Assembly (NCBI RefSeq): GCF_018918285.1
Contig: NZ_JAHLQF010000002.1
Span: forward strand, 496,001 to 560,000
From: Clostridium mobile
Lineage (GTDB): Bacteria; Bacillota; Clostridia; Clostridiales; Clostridiaceae
Direction: 5' to 3'
DNA: 64,000 nucleotides
Shown here piece after piece: positions 8,351 to 16,657 of the stretch. The notes beneath the pieces were generated by a model. The model saw nothing but the letters and a program-made list of their open reading frames with translations. It had not been told where the DNA came from and made no database searches. Made by a program: the position numbers and the translations under genes. How positions within the stretch are numbered: the first letter of the stretch is position 1; every line of letters starts with the position of its first letter.

Positions 8351-8902
8351 TTGGATAATTTTAGAATTCAATTATTAACTCAAAATTGGATTGATAATGT
8401 ATCAGATGATGGTAAGGATTTATGTTCTCATGGAAAGGTGCAATTAATGATTAATGGAATAGTTTTAAGTAATGAGAATAGTGGAGATTGGACGGTCGCC
8501 TCTTCTGGCTTAAAGTTAATGAAGTCCGCAATTTACGGATATGACAGTGGAATAGATTTTGAATTGATATCATGCTGTGGATATTTAAGGATGTTTCCAA
8601 GTTGTAATAGATATATAACATGGGATACTGAAATAAATGATAATTTAATTATTATTTCCAATATTCAATGTCCAGAAGTTGATAAAGAGGAGTTGAAACC
8701 GTTAAGCGGAAAAATTGAAATTCAGTATATGGAATATACAACCCAAGTGTTGAATTTTGCAAACAAAGTAATTGAATTTTACTCATCTTCCTTGCCGAAA
8801 CAGTTTTATTCTAAATATGAGGAAGAAGAATATAAATTATTTTGGAAAGAGTTTAATGAATATCATCAGACTTTAACAGAGGATATAAACAAGAAGAATT
8901 GA
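8351..8902 (+). CDS. hypothetical protein, 183 aa
   Basis: GGTGGTGAG stands four bases before TTG 8351. Earlier in-frame starts at 8300 and 8336 lack a good site. The protein is soluble and mixed alpha/beta, with a run of beta-rich segments (NENSGDWTVASSG, ELISCCGYLRMF) and an acidic helical C-terminus. Family not recognised; the size and lone setting fit immunity-type accessory proteins. Confidence 0.55.
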   Translation: MDNFRIQLLTQNWIDNVSDDGKDLCSHGKVQLMINGIVLSNENSGDWTVASSGLKLMKSAIYGYDSGIDFELISCCGYLRMFPSCNRYITWDTEINDNLIIISNIQCPEVDKEELKPLSGKIEIQYMEYTTQVLNFANKVIEFYSSSLPKQFYSKYEEEEYKLFWKEFNEYHQTLTEDINKKN

Positions 8903-9114
8903 TTCTAAATAGTTTAAATAATTTATTGTTTTTATAATTCTTATTCCTCTGTCACTTTTAAGTAGCCATTTTCTTATTGAATACATTAGAAATATGTAAT
9001 TATATAGATGCTTATATTTATAAATACATATAAGTTTATGGTGAACAATGGCATAGTTTATATATCAGCTGTTTCTCAATAGTAAAATATCATGCATGTT
9101 TCATAGAAAGGGGT

Positions 9115-9360
9115 ATGGGGAGATTGAAAATTAATAAGTATGTTTTCTTGATTACAATGTTTATAGTATATATTTTGATTGGGATGACATCATGGTTTAG
9201 GATAAAACTTGCTCCGCCAGTAGAAATGTCAGAGCTTAATGGAATGATGTATTATTTTTATCACAACTTTATTCACGCCTGGGGATTTAAAGTAATCGTT
9301 GCTTTAATAATTGCAACTATAGTAAGTCTAATTATAAGAAAAAGAGCAATCAATAACTAA
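9115..9360 (+). CDS. two-TM membrane protein, 81 aa
   Basis: Hydrophobic segments at about 8-27 and 57-74 flank an extracytoplasmic-looking loop with PPVEMSELNGMM. AAGGGG precedes ATG 9115. Family not recognised. The 210 bases upstream hold no repeat module or clear promoter. Confidence 0.55.
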   Translation: MGRLKINKYVFLITMFIVYILIGMTSWFRIKLAPPVEMSELNGMMYYFYHNFIHAWGFKVIVALIIATIVSLIIRKRAINN

Positions 9361-9369
9361 TTTCAGAGC

Positions 9370-9574
9370 TTTCTTATATTGCGAACAAGCTAATCACTTA
9401 TTTAAGATTGATAAAGGGATATTATAAAATAGATTAGAGGACTATGAATGAAAATTTATTTTATTACGGGGGAGATAAAATGATTATTGATAATAATCCA
9501 AAAGAAAAAGAGACCATTGCACCTGCGAAAAAGCATGTAAGTATCATGGCAAATGGGTAGAATGTGTTGCCATA
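9370..9574 (+). pseudogene. deleted copy of the Cys-rich gene at 13238, with its leader
   Basis: The leader (TTATATTGCGAACAAGCTAA onward), the GGGGGAGAT ribosome site and the first 11 codons match 13132-13270 almost base for base. Then about 94 bases are missing and similarity resumes at the segment coding the CTC/CKYHGKC region, out of frame, until 9574. The break looks like a simple deletion across a short GA/AG repeat. The relic is cut off exactly where a P1 promoter module starts. Confidence 0.8.
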
Positions 9575-9575
9575 T

Positions 9576-9604
9576 AAAGATGATATAATTACCATTAGTT
9601 AAGT
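9576..9604 (+). promoter_or_regulatory. P1 promoter module, copy 4
   Basis: AAAGATGATATAATTACC with TATAAT at 9584-9589, followed by ATTAGTTAAG. It abuts the pseudogene relic and drives the CPBP gene. Confidence 0.65.
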
Positions 9605-9619
9605 CGAGGTAAATATTAA

Positions 9620-10360
9620 ATGATAAAAGATAAACCTATTTTAAAGTCTATAATATGGACATTTGTAATCTTGATTTTTCCAGTAGTATCTGGAGTAATA
9701 ACACAAGTGTTAATGATGAATAATATTCAAACAATGTTTATTCAAGGATGTTTTATGTTAATCTCATTAATAGTTCCAATAGTATATATGTGCAAATTTA
9801 AAATTAGTTTTAAAAAAATTGGATTAATAAAAATAGAAAATGGAAGTGCAAAGAAAGTTTTATTTTTTTTGCCGTTAGTAATTGCTGAGGCTCCTTTCTT
9901 GTTAGTTGGAATTCGTTTAAATAGTATAAAATATATTATTACACTTTTATTTTTTACAATAGCAGTAGGAATCTCAGAAGAAATCTATTTTAGAGGAATT
10001 ATTTTTAAATTATTAGAAGAAAAATATCCTAAAAAAAAATCTATTATTATTTCTGCTTTAGTATTTGGAATAGGTCATATTGCTAGTGTATTTGCAGATA
10101 GAAGTATTTTAATAATAGTATTCCAAATATTAAATGCTTTAGTATTTGGAATACTTGCTGCTGAAATTGTTACTATTACAAAAAGTTTAATTCCAATAAT
10201 TATATGGCATTTTGTATTTAATTTTGTAAATTATATTACATTAGCAACTGGAGTAAATGAGATATTTATGATTGGATTTCAAGAAATTATTATGATTATT
10301 TATGCTTATAACTTATGGAGTAAAATATCGTTAAAAAATAAGGATATAGTGAAGTTATGA
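9620..10360 (+). CDS. CPBP family intramembrane glutamic endopeptidase
   Basis: The 246-aa protein has about eight membrane segments and all the ABI/CPBP (CAAX-protease-like) motifs: EEIYFRG, FGIGHI and a C-terminal HFVFNF. The glutamates and histidines are the catalytic set of this family. Bacterial members are membrane proteases, some linked to bacteriocin self-immunity or peptide processing. The gene stands alone behind P1. ATG 9620 has only a weak site (GAGGTAAA). Confidence 0.9.
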   Translation: MIKDKPILKSIIWTFVILIFPVVSGVITQVLMMNNIQTMFIQGCFMLISLIVPIVYMCKFKISFKKIGLIKIENGSAKKVLFFLPLVIAEAPFLLVGIRLNSIKYIITLLFFTIAVGISEEIYFRGIIFKLLEEKYPKKKSIIISALVFGIGHIASVFADRSILIIVFQILNALVFGILAAEIVTITKSLIPIIIWHFVFNFVNYITLATGVNEIFMIGFQEIIMIIYAYNLWSKISLKNKDIVKL

Positions 10361-10407
10361 AACTATAAGTTATGCGCATAGTCTGTATTTACAGTTAATA
10401 CGCAATC

Positions 10408-10500
10408 TTCTTATATTGTGAACAAGCTTACCATTTATTGAGATTAGTAAAGGGATATTGTAAAATAGATGGAAAGATTATTTATATTTCGAGGAGGAGG
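10408..10500 (+). repeat. third copy of the TATATTGTGAACAAGC leader
   Basis: The block from CTTATATTGTGAACAAGCT to GGATATTGTAAAATAGAT matches the leaders at 9370 and 13129. Here it feeds into AAAGATTATTTATATTT and an AGGAGGAGG ribosome site for the zinc-ribbon gene. It probably holds the promoter (TTAAGA-like -35, TAAAAT -10). Confidence 0.65.
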
Positions 10501-10508
10501 TAAGATTT

Positions 10509-10748
10509 ATGAAATGTCCATATTGTGGTGAAGAAATGGAACAAGGCGTCATACAAAGCCCACATGAAATCGCGTGGCAAAATAAAAGATCTTACATCGG
10601 GAGAGCAAAATTTCATAGAGGATCAATTGTTTTATCGAAGTTATATATGTTCGAAGGTTCAGCAGTGATAGCCAACTGCTGCCGTAAATGCGAAAAGATT
10701 ATTATAGATTATAAAGAGGGTAGTTGTGATATGAACCAAACAAAATGA
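10509..10748 (+). CDS. small zinc-ribbon protein, 79 aa (DUF6487-like), paralogue 2
   Basis: MKCPYCGEEMEQG at the start and NCCRKCEKI near the end give the same CxxC ... CxxC design as the protein at 5078. The middle parts have drifted. The common core L-S-K/N-L-Y (VLSKLYMFEG here, KLSNLYDTDG there) shows they are homologous. Function unknown. A very strong AGGAGGAGG site precedes ATG. Confidence 0.72.
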   Translation: MKCPYCGEEMEQGVIQSPHEIAWQNKRSYIGRAKFHRGSIVLSKLYMFEGSAVIANCCRKCEKIIIDYKEGSCDMNQTK

Positions 10749-10806
10749 GTAAAATCAATGAGTATATAAAGATATACATTAGATATTAATAGGAAGGTGA
10801 ATAAAT

Positions 10807-11166
10807 ATGAAGAAAGTATTTTATATAATTGTTGCACTTGTCTTGTTAATTTCTATAACTGCCTGTGGAAAAAAAGAAGATATTACTCACATGGGAGTTA
10901 ATGCTGAAATTTTAGAAATAAAGAGTCAAGAAAAGGGGATAGTGGTTAAAGGTTTGGATGATAACAGCATGTTAGGCGAAAAAACTTATATTAATTGTGA
11001 AGACCCAGACACATATTTTATTTATGTAGATAACAATACCGGTGAAGTAAAGGATTTAAGTTTTACTGATTTATCCGTTGGAGACATAATAACAGTGGAT
11101 ATAAAAAAGGTTGAGGATAACTATGCCTCAACTTCAAGAGTTCAACTGTTGGAGAGAGCAAAATAA
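10807..11166 (+). CDS. small lipoprotein, 119 aa
   Basis: A basic start, hydrophobic core and lipobox ISITAC (Cys at residue 20) mark a lipoprotein signal. The mature part is beta-rich, with a likely OB-type or DUF3221-like barrel (EILEIKSQEKGIVVKG ... DLSVGDIITVDIKKV). The 'VGD.I.V' ending is common in such domains, but the family call is tentative. GGAAGG precedes ATG. It follows the zinc-ribbon gene by 58 bases and may share its transcript, ending at the A hairpin. Confidence 0.75.
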   Translation: MKKVFYIIVALVLLISITACGKKEDITHMGVNAEILEIKSQEKGIVVKGLDDNSMLGEKTYINCEDPDTYFIYVDNNTGEVKDLSFTDLSVGDIITVDIKKVEDNYASTSRVQLLERAK

Positions 11167-11194
11167 GCATTATATAATTAAATAATTTATGTTT

Positions 11195-11233
11195 AATACC
11201 GTATTATTCAACGTGAATAAGCGATATTTTTCT
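11195..11233 (+). terminator. A hairpin of the composite repeat (diverged)
   Basis: ATACCGTATTATTCA pairs with TGAATAAGCGATAT and is followed by T-rich sequence. The inner TTATTCA/TGAATAA stem is perfect here. Confidence 0.7.
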
Positions 11234-11339
11234 TTTGTAATAAAAAAATTATGAAAAAGTACGATATAGCTAAGCGTAGTCACTGAAATAAAATCACATA
11301 TAGAAATCTAATGCTTACCATGAAAATAACCATATGTTA

Positions 11340-11375
11340 CCATTAATGTGATATAATTATTATTAGTTAAGTTGA
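11340..11375 (+). promoter_or_regulatory. P1 promoter module, copy 5
   Basis: GTGATATAATTATTATTAG with TATAAT at 11352-11357. It now lies in front of a dead transposase fragment. Confidence 0.55.
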
Positions 11376-11540
11376 AAATGCTTGTATTAGGTTCGCAAGT
11401 AGGTCAAGTAATACAAGAAGTTAAGGAATTTAGATTTGCCAAGGGAAAGGTCTGTCCTCATTGTAATTCTGAAACTGTTTAAAGAAACAGAAAATATAAA
11501 GGGAAACAACGATATATCTGTAAATCATGTAATAAAAATA
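11371..11540 (+). pseudogene. IS1595-type transposase relic, N-terminal zinc-ribbon part
   Basis: Reading frame pieces give EFRFAKGKVCPHCNSETV, a stop, then RNRKYKGKQRYICKSCNKN. This CPHC ... CKSC ribbon with GKQRY is the typical N-terminus of IS1595-family transposases. A stop codon sits after ETV and the frame is then lost. The rest of the gene continues at 11800 beyond a 63-aa gene. Confidence 0.75.
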
Positions 11541-11568
11541 TAAATGTATTTATAAAGGGGTGATTTTT

Positions 11569-11760
11569 ATGAATGTTCCTCCAGATATAATTTTTTTAAC
11601 TGATTGGTATACAATTTTATATTTTGCAGTTATAATTTCTCAATTGATTTCAGTATACAGTAATGCTAAGAAAGGGAAAAATCGTTTTGCAATTGCGAGT
11701 ATTGTTTTCATAGTAATATTTAGTTATATGTATTTATCTAAATATTATATGCTTAAATAA
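11569..11760 (+). CDS. two-TM membrane peptide, 63 aa
   Basis: AAGGGGTG precedes ATG 11569 (GTG 11560 is the poorer alternative). Hydrophobic stretches at about 15-31 and 43-57 flank a basic NAKKGKNR turn. Family not recognised. It lies between the two parts of a transposase relic. Confidence 0.5.
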   Translation: MNVPPDIIFLTDWYTILYFAVIISQLISVYSNAKKGKNRFAIASIVFIVIFSYMYLSKYYMLK

Positions 11761-11799
11761 TTTGAGTATGTGTAATAGCAAATATATCTGCAACAGGGG

Positions 11800-11945
11800 A
11801 AGTTGTGGTTGGAATTGTAGAGATTAATATTGCAACAAGTTTCTTTTGGAGGCACAAAATACTTGATTGCATAATAGCATTTTTGGTATAGGCGCTGTTG
11901 ATGGTGTAGTTGAGGCTGATGAGGTATTCTTCGGATGATAGAAAT
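11800..11945 (+). pseudogene. IS1595-type transposase relic, catalytic part
   Basis: INIATSFFWRHKILD followed, after a +1 frame change near 11880, by GAVDGVVEADEVFFG. These are the IS1595 FYWRHKIL and GVVEADE signatures, the latter carrying catalytic acidic residues. The frame is broken, so no functional enzyme can be made. Confidence 0.8.
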
Positions 11946-12069
11946 TACGGCACAAAATATAATTGAAGTCATTATGGTATGCTGATGATAAAAGAACCTA
12001 CTGGAAATACTTGGGGATGTATATTTATCTTTATTTTTTTATGGAATGCATTTTGATATACAATATTAT

Positions 12070-12110
12070 ATCGCATTAACCAGTATTATCCAAAAGTGAA
12101 TTGTACAGTG
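12070..12110 (+). repeat. weak remnant of an A hairpin
   Basis: CAGTATTATCCAAAAGTGAA and TTGTACAGTGATATT are recognisable but diverged versions of the A arms, upstream of the HD-domain gene. Confidence 0.35.
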
Positions 12111-12154
12111 ATATTATGAATATCAAATGTTTTTATATAAGGAGATGAGAACGT

Positions 12155-12781
12155 ATGAAAGATTGCTATAAAAATGGTGTACCTACAATGGAAGAAGCAA
12201 TGATAATTTTAAAAGAAGCTGAAAAGTTAAATCCAGGTGGCTGGGTCAATCATTCAATGTTTGTAGCTGAGGGGGCGAAACTAATAGCAGATCAGACGGA
12301 TGATTTAGACTCAGAATTAGCATATATCTTGGGGCTTTTGCATGATATAGGAAGAAGATATGGAATACATGGTATGAGGCATGATATAGATGGGTACAAT
12401 TATGCAATTAGTAAAGGATATGATTTAGTAGCAAGAACTTGTTTAAGCCATATAGGCTTTAAATGCAATAATGAAGTTGTTATTGTAGGAAAGTGGGATG
12501 GTACAGATGAAGAACTTCATTTTGTGAAGGAATACTTATCCAGTAGACAGGAGACAGACTATGATAAATTAATAAAATTATGTGATTACTTATCATTACC
12601 AAGCGGATTTGTTTTAATTGAAAAAAGACTTGTAGATATAGCTTTAAGAGGGGGAATTAACGAATATACAATTCCAAGATGGAAGTTAACTTTTGAGATT
12701 AAACAATATTTTGAGAATAAAATAGGTAAAAGTATATATGAAATACTGCCTGGGGTTATTGAGAATACATTTAAGTCGTAA
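12155..12781 (+). CDS. HD domain phosphohydrolase-like protein, 208 aa
   Basis: The HD signature is present: H in NHSMFVAEGA, the HD pair in LGLLHDIGRRYG, a further histidine in CLSHIG and the distal aspartate in KLCDYLSL. HD proteins are metal-dependent phosphohydrolases, mostly on nucleotides. No second domain is present and the substrate is unknown. AAGGAGATG ahead of ATG 12155 is good. Confidence 0.85.
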   Translation: MKDCYKNGVPTMEEAMIILKEAEKLNPGGWVNHSMFVAEGAKLIADQTDDLDSELAYILGLLHDIGRRYGIHGMRHDIDGYNYAISKGYDLVARTCLSHIGFKCNNEVVIVGKWDGTDEELHFVKEYLSSRQETDYDKLIKLCDYLSLPSGFVLIEKRLVDIALRGGINEYTIPRWKLTFEIKQYFENKIGKSIYEILPGVIENTFKS

Positions 12782-12826
12782 TAGTAATTTTACACGACAT
12801 AAATAAAAATATATGGAGGTATAGTT

Positions 12827-13111
12827 ATGTGGGTAATATTAGGGGTTATTGCAATAGTAGTAACTTTTATAAATCTTTATTTGTATAAAGCAGGAAAGGA
12901 TTATAAGCTTGCCATGGCGATGGGATTATCATTTACAGCATTAACACTTTGTGCAGAATACAGTCTTGTATCGGTGTGGGTAGAAGTGGAAGATTGGGCA
13001 GCTTTAATGGATGTAGTACCTGGTATGGAAAGGGCATTATGGTTTTTGACAATTGTTTCTATCTTACTAAATATAGCACCTATACTTTTAGAACGAAAAG
13101 GTAAGAAATAA
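12827..13111 (+). CDS. small membrane protein, 94 aa
   Basis: Three hydrophobic segments: about 2-20, 28-46 and 69-87. A short acidic stretch (WVEVEDWAALMDVV) lies between the second and third. TGGAGG precedes ATG 12827. It follows the HD gene by 45 bases and is probably in its transcript. Family unknown. Confidence 0.65.
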   Translation: MWVILGVIAIVVTFINLYLYKAGKDYKLAMAMGLSFTALTLCAEYSLVSVWVEVEDWAALMDVVPGMERALWFLTIVSILLNIAPILLERKGKK

Positions 13112-13128
13112 TGACTTATTGTCATATC

Positions 13129-13237
13129 ATTCTTATATTGCGAACAAGCTAATCACTTATTTAAGATTGATAAAAGGATATTGTAAAATGGATTGAAGAA
13201 CTATGAATAAAAATTTATTTTATACGGGGGAGATAAA
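13129..13237 (+). repeat. TATATTGCGAACAAGC leader, copy upstream of the Cys-rich gene
   Basis: About 110 bases nearly identical to 9370-9479 and partly to 10408-10475. It ends in the GGGGGAGAT ribosome site, so the repeat includes the whole 5' region of the gene. Confidence 0.75.
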
Positions 13238-13540
13238 ATGATTATCGATAATAATCCAAAAGAAAAAGAGGCCATGAAGGCATTTCGCAGAGGAGAACGT
13301 TCACTTGGCCATAAGCTTCAAGATGAATTTGTAGCAGAATTAAGAGAAAATATAGGAAAAATAGACCATTGCACCTGCAAAAAATCATGTAAGTATCATG
13401 GCAAATGCGTAGAATGTGTTGCCATACATAGAGCACACAGAGATCATCTTCCAAATTGTTTTAGAAGTTTGGTTAATGAAAGAATTGAAAAACTTTCTGA
13501 GTTAACAGAACATAGTATTGTAGAAGAAATAAAAAAATAG
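13238..13540 (+). CDS. cysteine-rich small protein, 100 aa
   Basis: The helical, charged N-terminal half leads to a dense metal-binding-like block CTCKKSCKYHGKCVECV followed by IHRAHRDHLPNCF. Similar short Cys/His proteins are found in clostridia, but I cannot name the family with certainty. The intact copy is mirrored by a deleted relic at 9480. It ends at an A hairpin. Confidence 0.75.
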   Translation: MIIDNNPKEKEAMKAFRRGERSLGHKLQDEFVAELRENIGKIDHCTCKKSCKYHGKCVECVAIHRAHRDHLPNCFRSLVNERIEKLSELTEHSIVEEIKK

Positions 13541-13553
13541 AGGTATAGAGAAA

Positions 13554-13594
13554 GCACTGTATTATTCAAAACTGAATTTTATGGTGTTTTTATT
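13554..13594 (+). terminator. A hairpin of the composite repeat
   Basis: GCACTGTA / TATGGTGT with ATTCA/TGAAT inside and a T-run. It sits 14 bases after the stop. Confidence 0.8.
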
Positions 13595-13776
13595 TTATAA
13601 TTCAAATCAATATCTTCGTCTATCTAAAATGATAATGAAGTAATTAGAATTATATGTTATGATTACTAATAATCTAGTGGGAATCGTAAGAAAATGCGTT
13701 CATATAGTCCTATTTTTTAGTACTAAAAGTTTTTATATTTAATAATAGTGCGCTAAGTTTTAAAATTAATAGAATA

Positions 13777-14945
13777 ATGAGCATATGTATGTTTGATGAA
13801 AAAATTGTGAGATTAGGAACAAACTCAATAAAATGGGATAGATACAATGATGAAGAAATTATAGCTATGGGGACAGCAGATATGGATTTTATGTCACCAT
13901 CCTGTGTTACTGAAGCATTAATCAATCGTGCCAAGACAGGTATGTTTGCATATGAATTAAAATCACGTTCCTATTACAATGCTATAATTGACTGGTATGC
14001 TCAAAGGTACAATTGGAAGATAAAAAAAGAATGGTTATCTAACTCTCCAGGTATTTGGGCAGGGATTAGAATATGCATTGATTCATTTACAATGCCTGGA
14101 GACAAGATAATAGCGCATTCACCAACATTCCATCCAATCATTGATATAGCAAAAAAAGTGGTCGTGCTTTGGTAACAAACTCATTGGTACTTAAAGACGG
14201 TCATTACAGCATAGATTTTGAAGATCTTGAAAGTAAGATTGCTAACAATGTGAAAATGTTTATCTTAGTAAATCCTCACAATCCAAGCGGGAGAGTATTT
14301 ACAAATGAAGAGCTTATACGAATAGGTGAAATTTGCAACAAACATAATGTTTTAGTACTTTCAGATGAGGTGCATGGGGGAGTAGTATTTCAAAATCATA
14401 AACATATACCGTACGCATCTATATCAGAAAAATTCGCAATGAACTCCATTGTTATTACGGCTGCAAGCAAATCTTTTAATTTACAAGGGCTGACACATGC
14501 TATATTGATTATACCTAATAAAGATTTGTGGAATATTTATGAATCTACATTAACAGGGTATGATTTTGGTTTCGCAACCAATGTGTTTAGTTTAGCGGCT
14601 GTTGAGGCTGCGTATAGACATGGTAAACCTTGGTTAGACGAACTGACTGCATATTTACAAAATAATTTACAGTACCTAATTGATTATTTTGAAGTAAACA
14701 TACCTAAAATCAAAGTAATCAAGCCTGAAGGTTCTTATATGGTATGGTTAGATTGTAGGGAATTAAAAATGAATGAAGATGAACTTGAAACTTTATTTAT
14801 AAGTAAGGCAAGGGTTGCACTAACATTTGGCTCTGGATTTGGAAAAGATGGTGAAGGGTTTGCAAGAATTAATATTGCCTGTTCGAGGAAATTATTAAAA
14901 GAAGCTTTAAAAAGAATTGAAGGTGCAGTAAATAGTATTATTTAA
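13777..14945 (+). pseudogene. MalY/PatB-type aminotransferase (C-S lyase), frameshifted
   Basis: Two frames together encode a full PLP fold-type I enzyme of the MalY/PatB cystathionine beta-lyase group. Landmarks are GTNSIKWDRYN, MGTADMDF, PGIWAGIR and HSPTFHP in the first frame, and LVNPHNPSGRVF, LSDEVHGG and the PLP-lysine motif TAASKSFNLQGL in the second. The break is at a run of seven A at 14151-14157; eight A would restore one open frame into SGRALVTNS. A real mutation, sequencing error or slippage is possible. ATG 13777 has no ribosome site, and ATG 13789 fits the family start better. Confidence 0.85.
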
Positions 14946-14971
14946 TCTTATTATTTAACATAGCAATAATC

Positions 14972-15005
14972 AAACCGCAGTAGGTTTTGAAACCTACTGC
15001 GGTTT
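14972..15005 (+). terminator. bidirectional terminator
   Basis: A perfect 16-base inverted repeat (AAACCGCAGTAGGTTT and its complement) with a two-base loop between convergent genes. Confidence 0.85.
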
Positions 15006-15041
15006 AGTCAGTTTATAATAATCGTGAGTAAAAATAAATTA

Positions 15042-16235
15042 TTAATTTATATATTTTGAAGGCAAAACATCATTAATCTCTATGGTTGTAATTTTTTCAT
15101 TATTTATAAATTCTAATAAATCTCTAGCTTCGGCATAAACTAAAGCTCCATAAATATTTATTCCATTCTTTTCAACATAGTTTAAAGCATTTTTATAATA
15201 TTCTATTTTAACACCACCATAGTCTGACTCTAGCACCTTAACGGATTTAGGCCTGTCGCTAGCATATCTCAATAATGAAATAAAATGTTTAGTATATCCT
15301 TCTTCCATGAAGCCATCTCCAATGGGACCCCTATGCTCTGAAATGTAATCGAACAATTGTAAATATGGATATTTATCTTTATCTGCACTATCGTTAGTAA
15401 TTGATCCATCAAAGTAATTAGGGTTAAATCCAGACAAAGAATAAACCCTCTCACCTTTGCTTATAGTGCGCACTCCTGCCCATTTAAACTTAATTGTATC
15501 AGAATATTTTTCTTTTAATTTAGTAAAATCCTCTATACTTAGATCTTCTTTAAATATTACATTGGCAGAAATATAAGAAAGAGGATTTAATTCCTTAATA
15601 TAATTAATCACTTCATTCTTTTTCTCGTTTTGCGTTTCAACAGGGTCACTTTTAAACATATCAGAATACATGATCTCCATAAAACCTAAATGATAGTCAT
15701 TAGGAAAATCTTGAAGGTTTCCTATTAGAATGTTTCTTTTAATCTTAGCATTAACATCTCTTCTCTCATCATTAAATAAATTTGTTCGGTGAAAAGATAT
15801 ATTGTACACACCAAATCCTAAATTCTTTGAGGGTGCAGTAGTAATTGTATAGCCTGGTGAATTTAATTCAGTAAAAGCTCTTAAATCAAAATATAAATCT
15901 TCACTATATTGATCAAATGTTTTTTGAGAAGGATTATAATAGAAACTACTTACAACGGAAGAAGCAACGTAATAAACAGTAAATAATATTAAAAATGTAA
16001 TAGAAATAGTGGACAATATTGTCTTGCGTAGCTTATTATTTGCAGTTTTTTCAAGAATGGTTGTCTCATTATTAACATTGGCCTGTACATTATCTTTTTC
16101 AAAATCTATATCATGACCTTCAGACAAATAATTCTGAATTGATTTATACTTATCAAGTTCTTCTTCTATTAATTTTATCTCTTCTTCAGAAAGGTTCCCA
16201 TAGTTATACTTATCTAACAAGTCTTTAAAGCTCAT
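15042..16235 (-). CDS. anti-sigma factor-like membrane protein (Sigma_reg_N/C type), orphan
   Basis: The 397-aa protein starts with a cytoplasmic helical part (LLDKYNYGNLSEEEIKLIEEE), then one membrane segment at about 71-92 (ILSTISITFLILFTVYYVAS) and a large extracytoplasmic domain. This matches proteins annotated as sigma factor regulators (Sigma_reg_N plus Sigma_reg_C). No sigma gene is adjacent, so its partner must be elsewhere or it acts differently. GGAGG ahead of the ATG is strong. The leader can fold extensively. Confidence 0.7.
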   Translation of the reverse strand: MSFKDLLDKYNYGNLSEEEIKLIEEELDKYKSIQNYLSEGHDIDFEKDNVQANVNNETTILEKTANNKLRKTILSTISITFLILFTVYYVASSVVSSFYYNPSQKTFDQYSEDLYFDLRAFTELNSPGYTITTAPSKNLGFGVYNISFHRTNLFNDERRDVNAKIKRNILIGNLQDFPNDYHLGFMEIMYSDMFKSDPVETQNEKKNEVINYIKELNPLSYISANVIFKEDLSIEDFTKLKEKYSDTIKFKWAGVRTISKGERVYSLSGFNPNYFDGSITNDSADKDKYPYLQLFDYISEHRGPIGDGFMEEGYTKHFISLLRYASDRPKSVKVLESDYGGVKIEYYKNALNYVEKNGINIYGALVYAEARDLLEFINNEKITTIEINDVLPSKYIN

Positions 16236-16255
16236 TTAAATTCCTCCTTTGGAGC

Positions 16256-16308
16256 GGCTAGAAAACTAGTAAAAAGCCTGGTTTTAGGCAATTGCTTATT
16301 AGTTAGCC
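16256..16308 (-). promoter_or_regulatory. structured leader upstream of the anti-sigma gene
   Basis: Nested inverted repeats: GGCTA/TAGCC outside, AACTAGTAA/TTATTAGTT in the middle and GCCT/AGGC inside. On the minus strand the inner hairpin is followed by TTTTT, so it might act as an attenuator just before the ribosome site. Confidence 0.45.
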
Positions 16309-16657
16309 TTTATTATGATTGAGTATTAACTACATTTTATCATAAAAATGGTAATAATGGTAATCATGGAGCTTTAAATAATCAGCTATAAATAAAAAAC
16401 GTAGTATAAATTAAAATACCGCGGTAAAGTGAAATATGATATAATTTTTTTGAAAGATAATTCCAATTTATATTTATTGCAAAGTAGATATTATTTGTAG
16501 TAAGAATAAAGCTTTAAATAACTTAGATTTTCTTATTAGCTAAGTCAGATTAAAAGAATGTACATAAATTGTATTGATAAGCTTTCAAGATGGCTAGAGA
16601 GGATTTGTGATTTAATAGTAAGAATTTGCTTAGAAAGTATAATATGGGGGAATGGGA
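16309..16657. other. intergenic region, divergent
   Basis: About 350 bases between divergent genes. A TATAAT at 16440-16445 in GATATAATTTTTTT and another at 16638-16643 are promoter candidates for the LUD gene. No repeat module or reading frame worth reporting is seen. Confidence 0.4.
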
